64,000 nt of DNA from Serilophus lunatus (taxonomy: Eukaryota; Chordata; Aves; Passeriformes; Eurylaimidae), in assembly GCA_013399895.1 (NCBI GenBank), contig VXBA01005693.1:267572-331571 (forward strand), written 5' to 3'. Of this stretch, positions 48,001 to 60,000 are shown one piece after another. How positions within the stretch are numbered: the first letter of the stretch is position 1; each line of letters opens with the position of its first letter. The position numbers were made by a program, and so were the translations under genes. Under the pieces are notes generated by a model that worked only from the letters and a program-made list of their open reading frames with translations, ran no database searches and was not told where the DNA came from.

Positions 48001-51000
48001 CCGAATAGTCCCAGGTGACAGTGCCTGTGTCACCACCTGGCCTTGTGGAGTGACCACAGTGACTGGCTGATACACTGTCCCCCCTTAAAGCAAAACAGCA
48101 ACACAGATTAGAGGTAAATTAAAGACCTTCAAGTACTATTTTCTTTAAACACAATCACACCAGCACTGCAGACAAGAGTTTGGATAATATATTAAGTTTT
48201 CTAGTAAGCATGTAGGATGTGCTCTCTGCTGCACTATTTTTTTTTTCATCCACACAAAACTGTACAAAATTTCCTGGTATTTTACTATTTTTTTATTTTT
48301 ACTGTATTTCCTGGTATTTTAGGCATCCTAAATCGATTTTCAAGGGAAAATGCCACGATTGTCAAACTACAAAACAGCTCATTGCTTTGTTTTAGCAGAG
48401 ATAACTCTTTAACCAACAAGGGTCATAACACCAAAACCACACTTGTGAGTCCAGGAAGTTGGGTTTGTTTTAAAACTTTGCTTAGAAGCAAGATAAAACA
48501 TTTCAGCTCAAATATCATTTCCACACAATAATAGGACAACAAGGATTTCACAGACTTGTAGGTGTAGTTCCAAGCTCCAGGGAGCATGGGGCAGCCAAAA
48601 AGTACAATAATTTAGGTAATGCATGTTTTTGTCAAATAGAATTCTTTTTTTTGAAGGGAGGGGGAAAAGAAATCCCCCTCCAATCTCTGAAATATCTTTT
48701 AACAAAGATAGTGTTGCACAGAAAGACCTCTTAAAATTATAGAGAAGTGCCACTCACAAAGGCATACTTGGTATACAAGAAATTAAACAAACATTCATAA
48801 ACCTGTAAATCACTTGACTGTCTTTCAACAACTTTTTGTGTATTAAGAGGTAAAACACATTTTTAAAAGTATTTGTGTATTTTTTCTGACAACTATTAAA
48901 AAGAAACCAACATGAAGAGCAAGGTGCCAGTTGTTTTTATGGTGTCATACCTGCTACTGTTGCCATAGTTACATTTCCCTGCTGCAATGCTGATGCTGGC
49001 ACCATAATCCCTTGGGGACTGAGTGTGCCTGCAATGGCACTTGGAATTTGCTAGAAAAATAAAACAATTAGTTGCTTGCATTTTTTTTTTTTAATAAGGA
49101 GATAAAGCATGCTTGTGTATTTTTGTATTTTATATTATATATTTTTGGGCTCTAAAATACATTTAGAGTCTAATCATAGGATTACCTTCAAAGAGAAAGA
49201 GACTTCATTAGAGGTACATCATTACCTACATTAGCTTTCTCATTATCACCAACCATTACCTTTGAAAACCTCATGAAAGCAACTGCTAAAAAAGATGTAA
49301 AACTGCCTTGAGAAATTTTAGTTCTAGGTATATAAATAGCAAAAGAAACAATTTCCAAAAGCACATGGGAAAAAGGACAGATGAAATGACCCTTGATGCT
49401 CTGATTACAAACATCAAAGCTTTAGAATTTCAGTTATTACCTTAATTCCTTGAATTTCAACATGAGGTATTAACTATTCAAGATGCTCAGTATGTTTTAT
49501 TCTGCTTAAGATAGTTCTCACTCAACCCTGACCATGCAAACTCTTAAACATTCTTTAATATGTATGAGGAATTTCTTTTCATACCAAATGAAAAATCAGT
49601 TTGTGTCTCTACAGAAATCTGTAACAGACATACAAAGGACACCTTTAAAAGGGTTTTTTTTGGTCTGATTTTAGAATCTCCCACACTTTCAACAAATTAG
49701 TGGCAAAAAAAAAGGCTCTTTCTACTCTTAGCAACTCACTTGAAAAAGTAAAAGGGAATTACAGAAAGTCTCTTTGCAAACAAATAACAACAGATGCGTT
49801 GCTGTAAGTTACTAAGGAAGATTCAGATGTATTTGAAACACACCTGAGATTGCACAGGTGAGTAAGGACTTCCAGGCTCTCCACTTAATAAAGTTTCACT
49901 GTTCATTTTTGTCTTCAGGCAGGCAATGTAGCGACTACAGAAATCCTTGCAGAGCTCATTAACCTTTTCTAGCTCGAGCAGATGGATACGTAGAACTTGG
50001 ATTGCTTTTACCATCTAAGGGAGAGAATTGGGGAAAAAAAATGAGAAAAAAATCAACCCTGTTAATTTAAAAAATATTTAATGTGAGATTTAAGCAAACA
50101 CTACTTGCCAATAACAGAGATCACCCAATGAAAGAAGATCTACTAATTGCTAAAGCCTGAAATGTGAAAGGAACACAAACAAACTACCACACAGGGGAGA
50201 AAGAACAGGGTAACAATATGATCTTTGTCACATGTGACACACCAGGAAGACAGAGCACAGTTTAGGTGTCACAGGGCACACGATGATCTTTAACCCCAAT
50301 GACCAACTCTGGGTCATAAACCACACAAAACTGAAAGTGGAGGAAAGCAATGCCATCCACACATATTATTTGGAGAGTGTGGTGGGAACAGGCTTGGCTC
50401 TATAAATCAGAAATCAGTGAAAGTACAGGAAATGGTTTGTCACCTCCCTGTAATCAAAGCACAATAGCTTTTATTTTTTCAACAAAATTAGAATGAAGAG
50501 GTCCCAAGCTCTGTCACATTGTTCAACAAAGCTTAAAGTAATCACACAGTTCTTCAGTCCTACAGCTTTTAAGTTCCTCTGCAATTGGGTGTCAAAGACA
50601 AACAACTCTCAAGTAAAACTTTGTAGGAACTTTCAGGTGAGGAGACTGATTCTGAAACATAAACTATTAAATAAAAAACACTAAGCCAAATAAAAAAAAT
50701 CCATGTTTAAACAAAAAACACAGGACAGGAGACATGCATGTGATGAGAATACTTATCATGCTCACTGTGAGAAAAAGACTCCTAGGTCTGGATAGCCAAT
50801 GGTATCACATACTGCATAAAAATAGCTTAGGTGATTGCAAGGGTCATGGCAGAAGATCAAAAGCTAAAACCAAATCCAGATGGTCTAAATTTTCATGAAG
50901 CAGTAGGAAACCAGGACATTCAGATATGTACACAACACACTAGCAAAGTAGTATTTTTTATACACCATGGCACCCCCAACATTTATGTGCTATGCTAGAT

Positions 51001-54000
51001 CTCCAAGAAAAATATCCTTTTGTTTTATGAAATGGAATAATTAAAATTTTGAAGCAGTGCAGGGCTTGATTTTACAATTATTTGGAAAAATGTGTCCTAA
51101 TACAGGGGGTCATTTCCCTGGCCAGAGCACTGAATCCAATCACCAGAAATGACACCTTGTGAACTAATCTACTTATGAATTCCAACTCTAGAAGCCAACT
51201 GGGAGCTGAAGTTGCCTTTTTTCAAAGCACCTGGAAGAGATCAAGGCAGGAAAACCTTTGGGTGTGCTTCCCTCTCAACCATAACACTTCAGCTTTCATT
51301 GTGACAGATCTTTTGCCTGTTTTTCCAGTAGAAGGTATTCCAATTGTAGGACACTCAAAAAATATAGACAATTATATGTTAAAATTAACAAGAAGGGGAA
51401 AAAAAAAGAAGTGATATTAAAAAAAAAAAAGGAAATCCTATTTCTTCTTGGGGCTAATAAGAAAAAATAAAAATACATGTGTATTTCAAAGCACAGTTGC
51501 ACAAATATCTGAGCTGTAGATTCGAGGTAGTTTATCCAAATTAATATCTTATAATTCTTAGGACCTGTGACACCAAAAGCCTTTGAAATACCAAGTACAA
51601 TGACCCAGAGCTGAGGCACAAACCAGTGATCTTCTAAACTGGTCCAGGTTGCTGTTTAAACTGTGTTTAAGTACCTTTAAACATTAGAAAGTTAAACTAT
51701 GCAAATTTAACTAGATTTTAACACAAAAGAAAGGTCAAGTAGGTCTACTCTGTTTCAGGGACAAAAAAAGCTTAAACTAGAATATTTTTCATGTGTTGCA
51801 GATCAACACATTACATGTGATTAGTGAGTGCTTTAAACATTTAAAATTCAGGTAAAAAACCCATTCCTTTGGACACATAATATTTAACTATATTAGAGAT
51901 TACTTATGTCAGTCAAGAGGAGTTTTTCTCTTAAAACATTACCCATATTTATATTATTTATTTATCAGCACATGTTTGGAGGAAAAAATAAAAGTCCTTT
52001 CTTCAGCTTAGATTTATTTTCAAATTGATGTTTGATACTTGAGGTGAAAATTGAATTAAAAGTCAAAGTTAACCATAAATCAAGAAGAATCAGCAACACT
52101 ATCCAGGTTTCTGCAGAGCTCCACATCTACTGCTGCAGGAAACTGTGCTAGAAGGCAAACAAAACTTTGTAAATATGCCATGCCTGTCACCAGGACTTAT
52201 TAATTTATTTACAACTACACTAATGGTGGCCATATGGCTCCTGCTCTCTTGCAGCATGGGTGGAACAAACTGACATTTAGTAGCAGAAGTTCACTTTTTC
52301 CTTAAAACTAAAACAAAAATAAAAAATCAACAACTCCATGTTGAACAAAATTAATGCTGTTTTCAGACAGGCCACAGCAGGAGTAATATTTCATTCCTGT
52401 GTTCTTCAAAGGGGTTCTTCAACTTAAAGATCTACAACCATATTTTTGGTTTTTATTGCTTCTGGGTGGAATATGCCACAGAAGAATTAATTTTTATATG
52501 CTAATTGATTCAATTTTTTCAGCTGTAGAAATAAAACTGGAGTATCATTTCAGACAACACACATGAAAGAACCTCCCTGTGATGACATGTAATCTTCTCA
52601 AACAACTCTTTTCATTTGCAAAAAGAGCCAAACAATTAAAATATGTCCATTCACAGCTCACCTACCTCCCTGACCAAAATCCCCCTGGAGTGATTTAGGT
52701 CTTCAGGGGAAGAATACAAACTTTGGGAAGGGGGTTATTTTGCTTTCATTTGATCTGATTTGAAAACCTCTCTCCCCTAGTTTCACTTCTCAGCTATGAG
52801 ACATAGCTGGAAAAGGTATAACTAGAGGTTCATGAGACAGTTCTGGACATTAAAATACTAAGAACACTTGTCAGAAATGCAGAAGTGTGGCTAATTCAGT
52901 GAGGAATATTCAAATGGCATTAGCTGGCCTCACCACTACAACTCTTCCTGACACAACTAAGAATTTGACAGGACAGTCTTTGAGAAGAGGGTACTGAACC
53001 AAAAAACCTTACCCCAAACGAAACAAAAAACTCGGGGGTCTTCAAAAAAGGCAGTGTCCTGTTCAAATACAAAAGGGAGAGCACATTTAACACTCCTTGT
53101 TTTGTCTTGTTTCTAGACTTGACAAAGCCTTAAGTTGCCTGCCCTGACTTCACAGCTGACCCTACTTTGACCCTACTTTGTCAGGACTGCTTGAGCCTGT
53201 AGTCCAACAGGAATCATCCTATGGTTCTATGAATGTGGGGAAATTTAAAAAGTCCCTTATATATGGGAAGAGTTTATTCTGAACAGAACTCACACAGGAT
53301 GTAGAACCACCCAAAGGCAACGTGGTATTTCTGCAGCACCTGGGTTACCACTGAGCAACAAAAAATGTTGAGTAACGAGTCTAAAGACATAATATGATCT
53401 GTGAAAGACCTGAAAAATTATATGCAAGCACTGAGGCTGAACAACTTCTTAGATACAGAGGAACACGACCATGTAAGTCCTAAGCACAAAAGGATACAAA
53501 AGGAGAACAAAGAGCAGTTGGTGCATTGGTTCATTCCAAGATCTGTTTTATCTGTGAAAATGAAGGAGAGAGGGCAAAGGGTGAAGGGCATGGAGCTCCA
53601 GCAGATGATACTCCATGTTACAAGGATACTGAGCTGGAAGCTGAGCATGCTTTCAGGAAGAAGCATATGCACTTGGGAACCTCTGGCTAGTGATACAGAC
53701 AACCAAAATCTGGTTATTAACAGCAAACACGTCTTCTGAGACTGATCTTGGTATAAGGACTAAGGTGGATGCAAATAACATTCCAAAAAGATATGGAGCT
53801 CTAGGAAAGAAAGCACACTTCCAGTCCAGTAAAAAGAATGCCAACATAACCTTCAGCTTCCACTTTCTTCCCATAGGAACTAGGATTTGAAAAGAGAAGG
53901 TTTGCAGCACCTTTGGGTCATCCCAGAGCACAGGGCACAGGACTGCATCCATGATTCTGGAATATCCCCAGTGAGGGAGACTCCACACCCTCTCTGGGCA

Positions 54001-57000
54001 ATCTCTTCCAGTGCTGGGTCATTGACAGCAAAGTTCTTCCTCATGTTCAGGTGGAACTTTCTGGGCATCAGTTTGTGCTCGTTCCTCTTGTCCCAGAGCT
54101 GGGCACCCCCGAGCAGAGCCTGGTCCATCCTTTGCCCCCTCCCTGCAGGTACTTATTGATGAGGCCCCTTCTAAAGCTGCACCTCTTGCAGCTCATCAGC
54201 ACTTTCCTCAAGTTCACAGAACACCAACACAGACAGTGACCAAGACTCAAAAAAGAAAACAAAATTACTGAAAACCTGTAGAGGACATTCCAAGATAGAG
54301 GATAATTCTGGCACCAGTAATAGGTTCTGCTAATCATAAGAATTAAATATTTACTGCAAAAAAAAAAAAAAGATCATAAATTTGTAGCTTTCTTTTACCT
54401 CCCTGAATAGTCTAACCTGTTTGGGCAGTCAGTAGACTCGAGTTGGAAGGGAAAAATTTCAAAGTTCTGTTTGTAGCCAATAGTTCTTGAAGAGAAAATG
54501 TAACTACCACAAAAAAGCCACTTTCTTTGTGTATTTATTTTAGGGATGGACTGGAACTCAGCAGGGGGTTTCAGCCCAAAGACTTCTTCTGACTGGAAGA
54601 TGAGCCTGAGTTAAATATACAGACAAACTTAGAATGTCAAGACTTCCTACACCTCAGAGCAAGCTGGTAAAATCAGTCCAGAAGGACTGAAGCTTCTCAA
54701 TTTTCTTTCAACAGACCTTAGAACTGAACTTGGCATTTTCCTGCTATATGGCCTTTCTTGGAAAGAAAAGAGGCATCTTACACACCTCCCAAATGCAGAA
54801 GGAGAAAACAGCTGAAACTTTACACTTCAGGGAAGCCATAGCACAATTTTGTGGGGTTTTTTAGTGGTTTTGAACATGAACCATTGCTGACTGTATTACA
54901 TGAATGGACATAGAGAAAAGGAACAGGAATCCAGCAACAAATCAAATAAAACCCAAGCCTAATCCAGGTGATTTCACAGAGTATCTTAAAAAATCATTTA
55001 AGGGAAAAAAACCTGTCCAGCTAGATAAATAAAAAAGGTTTGAAACTTAGTTTCCAGGCCAAACTTAGCATATATGGGTATCCTTAAAATTAAGTTTCAG
55101 GTGGATGCTACCTGTATTTCTTGGTGCTGAAATCCTCTATACTACTAATGCAGGAGAACACCAATTAATTTGGAATGAGAACCATAATACCAAGGTAACA
55201 ATATAATCTAGACTGGAGTTTAAAAAGAGCTACTCAAGCAGGAACAACCTTACACTGCTCTTAATGAACTTCCTTTCTGGTCAAACTGTTCCAATGCCTG
55301 TGCCACCCAGATTAACATTTTGTGGTGCTCTGGATGAAAACCAAACTCTTCCTTTGGAATACACTGTAAGTAGCCCTACAATCACTATCTGACCCTTCAT
55401 AATTTCTGTTATCTCAATAATTAGCCTACAGGCAGTATGGAGCATGAAATTATATTCTGCTGATTTGGAGCTGTTGGTTTAAGCTCTGTCATAAAAACTG
55501 TGTAGTTGAGTTCTACATGTCACTTCCAAATGAAATAAAAGGGAGAAACCCCCCCAAAACAGCTGAATTAGTGGCCAGCTTCCTTACTGTGACTCTTACA
55601 CGGGACTGGAATTTGGCTCTTTAGAGAACTCTGGTGCTCAATTCCTCTCAGCTTACCTCTGTCTCCAGGTAGAATGATTGCAAGCATTTACACCTGATTT
55701 GACTCTGTTGGGTCCAGAGAAGAACACAGGTAGAAAGCAAGCAGTTGTCTGGCTACCTGCTCCATCCTCATTCTAATCAGCAGCCTTAACAGCTTCTCCT
55801 TTCAAGTGAATGGCTGAATTAATATTGGAGTTTAAAAAGGAGGGATGACAAGAACAGAAGATGTAATACAGGTGCACAATAGAGTCCCTCTCTACTAAAA
55901 AGATTACTTTTTAATCTGTGTAAAAATGTATATAATGTGAAACAGAGCTCACAAAACTGCTCCTCTACAGTCTTTTCTGTGGCAAACATCAATATTTCAA
56001 GCTGAAGAGACTGAAAACCATACTAGCCAGTTCACAACTTGACAGAAACTCTTCTGCTCATTGCCTGAGACAAAATGAACAGGCTGTCAGGATGTCAGCT
56101 GTTCAGAGATCCCAGCCCCCAGGGCAGGCAAAGGACAACCTGCACTCAGATTTCATTTGGTATCTAGTAATAGAAAGTCACAGCTAACAATACGACCACA
56201 GGACAGGAGTTCAATGCCAGAGATTTTTGATTTTGCAATGTGTGTCCAGTTTAGGACAGTACTGACCTCAGCAGCCACAGAATCTAAGTCATAAATACTT
56301 CCTCATCCACCTCAAGCAAAACGAGCCACATCTGAGCAGCCCATCAACAAAGGTGAATTACAACACAAACTCACAAACTTTGTCACCACTAGAATCACAC
56401 ACAGATCAACTGGCAGGAAGGACTGTCTGAATACAGCAGACCCAAAAAGTAAGCTGGGTCTGAGAAAATGGTTGTGTGTGACCAAAAGCACAGGAACCAG
56501 GCCAAGGCGTGCAGGATCTTTGGGAAACCAATCTTTGGAGGCTCACAGAAACCACAGAACAGCTGAGGTTGGAAGGGACCTCTGGAGATTGTTTAATCTG
56601 AGCCCCATGCTCAAAGCAAGGTCAGCTAGGACAGGCTCCTCAGGGCCACATCCAGCTGAGTTTTGACTGTCCCCAGGGATGGAGACCCCACAACCTCTCT
56701 GGGAAACCTGCAGTATTCAATCACCCTTAGAAGAAAAAGATTTTAATGGAACTTTCTGTCTCTCAATCTATGCCCATTTCCTCTTGCCCTTTCCCTGGGC
56801 ACCACTGAGAAGAGTCAGAGCCTGTCCTGTTTATTCCTCTATTAGGTAATTACATTGGTAATATTCCCCTAAACCTTCACTGCTACAGGATCAACAGTCC
56901 CAGCTTGCTGAACATCTCTTCACGAGATGTGATTTCATTCCCTAATTACCTTCTTAGTCCTTTGCTAGGCTGACCCCAGTATGTCCATGCCTACTGATGA

Positions 57001-60000
57001 GGAGCCCAGAACTGCACCCAGCACTCCAAACGTGTCTCACCAGAGCCAGAGGGAAAGGATCATGTCCCTTGACCTGCTGACAATTCTCTTCCTAACACAG
57101 CCCAAATATGTTGAATTTCTTTGCTGCCAGGATGCACTGGTGCCTCACACTTCAACAGTTCTGATTCCATACCAGTCCCTGGAGTACATCATTTTGCCTT
57201 GCCCTCAGCTGGATTTCATGCTGCTGGCTGCAATCCTTTGAGCCCAGTGGTTCACCCAGCTTTTAGTTCACCTCATTTTTCTAGTTCATATTTTATCAGT
57301 GTGTCTGTGAGAATGCAGTAAGAAGCCTCAAAAGTCAAGATGAACCACAACCGTTTCTCTTTCCTCATCCACCGAGCCCAAGCTACTACATTCCAAACAT
57401 TAGATGTCAGATGTGCTCCTGCAAACAAGCTGGGATTAGAGAGATGAGGGGAAAACCAGCACATTTGTGTTGAATTCACAGAGTTACAAATGAAGAAAAT
57501 AACCTGGGGCTTAGCAAGTCAGCAGACCTCCTTCAAGCACAACAGAACTAACTCTCATTTTTGACAAAAATATCAAAGACAAGTATATTCAAAAAGGGGA
57601 AATCACAGCTTCATCACAGGAAGGAAGGACTTTCAGGAAACCTAAAGGAGTCAATGACATCTAATAAATAATTTGTATATGTTAAAGAGTTTCTAAGCTC
57701 ATCTTTCAACACATCTTCTCTCATATTAACTAGAAGAAGCCTGATTATAAAAACAAGTTGGAAAAAATGTACATCACTTACATGTTTTTGGTAAATTATA
57801 TACTTGACATTTGCAGGGTCAACCTGGCAAGGACATGCTCATGTTTGTCTCCAATACACTGATCTTAGCCAGTTGAGAATAGGAAACAATTTGAAGGGCC
57901 CAATGTAAATTTACAGACAGGAGGAGAAAAAAAGGGTCAGAATAAAATTTTAAAAAAGTTTCTCAGCATTAACATAATGGATAATCTCTCACAGGAAGAA
58001 AAATGTCAAGAGAAACTATAAGGACCAGTTGAGATCAGAAATTAGGAAGCAGATGCAAATGTGATGATTGTTTCAGAAATAAAAGAAGCAGCTCGTACTT
58101 ACCAAATTATCAGTTTCTGGGTCTTCACAGAAAAAAGGTTTTCCTTCTTTCTCCTGCTTTCTTACAAAGTTTTCAATATCTACATCAAAACTATCAGAGG
58201 TTGTGCCTTCTGAGCCTTGTGTAGATTGTTCACATTTTTCAAATAATAGTGCTAACAAGGGAAATAGTGGGTGCCTAGAAAATGAAGTTTAAATCCATAA
58301 TTAATAAGTAGTTTCCCTTAAGTGTACACCACTGAAAAGACATCTAAAATTATTTAAAAACTAAAATCTAAAATTAAGACATTAAGGCCTCAGATAAGAT
58401 CACAGTCACTCATGTCAGTGTGACAAGTCTTGGAAAAGACTGTACATAACATCACTGGTTACAGCAAAATATGATAAAAGTTTATTTTCATTTTGATTTA
58501 CCCCACTCCAGAGACAAATAGAGCAGTAAAATATGTATATATTTAAGGAGAACAATCACAAGTGAAAAAGCTCTGATATACTATTTAGTTCACTGTAATT
58601 ATGTGGCAAGAGATGCATTAATAAAGTGCATTAGAAATGAGAATTAGGAATTACAAATAGGATGAATGCAGATTTAAATGACATCTGATAAAATTCATCT
58701 ATTTTTTAATGTGGGACATATTTATACATCACAGAACAGCTTTAAAGAATTGAGAATAGTGTACAGGCTGTACTCAGAGGCCTCCTATGAAACCATGCTC
58801 TGAGGAGAAGATGACTTTGCCAGCACAAGTCTCTAAATGAGTGAACACATCTTTCTGTTTCAGGTTAGTTTTTTGATTGTTTTTTAATTTCTTTTTCCTG
58901 AAAACCAGTAATAATTCTGTCTTAAAATAGTTAAAGTGAAAGGACACTTAATCTCACCAAGACTGAAGAAACTGCTTAGCACAGCATTTAACACTGAAAA
59001 ATCTCAAATTAGTGTGTTTATGCATCAACATTTTATCCCTTTTGAGCTAATTACTGGGAAATAGATTGTCATCCCTAAAGAAAAAGGAATAAAGATTGAC
59101 CCAATTACAATAAAAATAAAAATTAACATTAAAGATAAAAACTACATTATAACAAATAGTGACCACAGTTCAACAATCTAAGGCAGCTTGCTAAATATCC
59201 ACTAGAACATCCATTAAAACTACACTGAAATTAAAGAATCCTACCATCTAGGGAAGTTTTTTCCTTAGCTGATGACTGACAGTGAAGCTAATTTGATCTC
59301 ATTTTTTCCCTGCAAACCACAGTTAGCCAAGAGATCATCTGATTTTAAGGTCTTTATTATTTGTTAAATAAAATAAATCCTCTGTTCTTTACCCTTTGAA
59401 AGACAGAACATGAGTCCATTACTACCTGTAAATGGCCTGCTTGTCTGCATCCATTGGAGTTTGAGATTCTACAGGGGCAGGACTCACCCCTTCTGCATCA
59501 GTTTCAGAGCAGTTGGGATCTTGTTCAGTTTTTAACTCGGTTACTACTTGCATCTGTGGGAAAAGAATAAGTTGTAAGTAAATCTGTAGGCTTCTCATAA
59601 AATAAGGGCATTGTTTTCTAAGGAAAGAGCAATGCAAAGAGCTCCTGAATGGCCAGAAGGTTGATATGACTTGGCAGTGACACAGAAAGTCACAGCAGTA
59701 ACAAAACCCTTCTTTTAATCCTTGACAGTTTTTGATGAGTAAAGGTCACTTCAAGTTTCAGCATTTGGCTTTAAAATGGGGATGACAGATATTGGTAAAT
59801 TGTTAAAGCATCCTGTCTCTGAAGTGGCTATTTTTGGAACAAGCTGCAGTATATTGCTCCAAAGAATTTATGGGGATGTCTGCATAAAAATCCTTTAGAA
59901 TGAAACCAATGTAGTTCCTCTTAAGTTTTCCTTCTTATTTCTTACTGCACATTGTACCAGGATACTGAAGAAAAGGATCTTCAAGTTTTTCTTGTCCACT

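Larger units (their letters stand above)
50015..58102 (-). other. Large PKNOX1 intron between coding exons 3 and 4
   Basis: An 8.1-kb AT-rich intron. Apart from two CR1 fragments (53885-54230 and 56540-57245) and a 12-bp repeat near 53158 (GACCCTACTTTG twice), I see no exon-like or structured element. Confidence 0.7.

Noticed and set aside
53401..53739. 112-codon plus-strand frame in the PKNOX1 intron
   Set aside because: Resembles a chance frame next to a CR1 remnant. No conserved motif or flanking splice sites.
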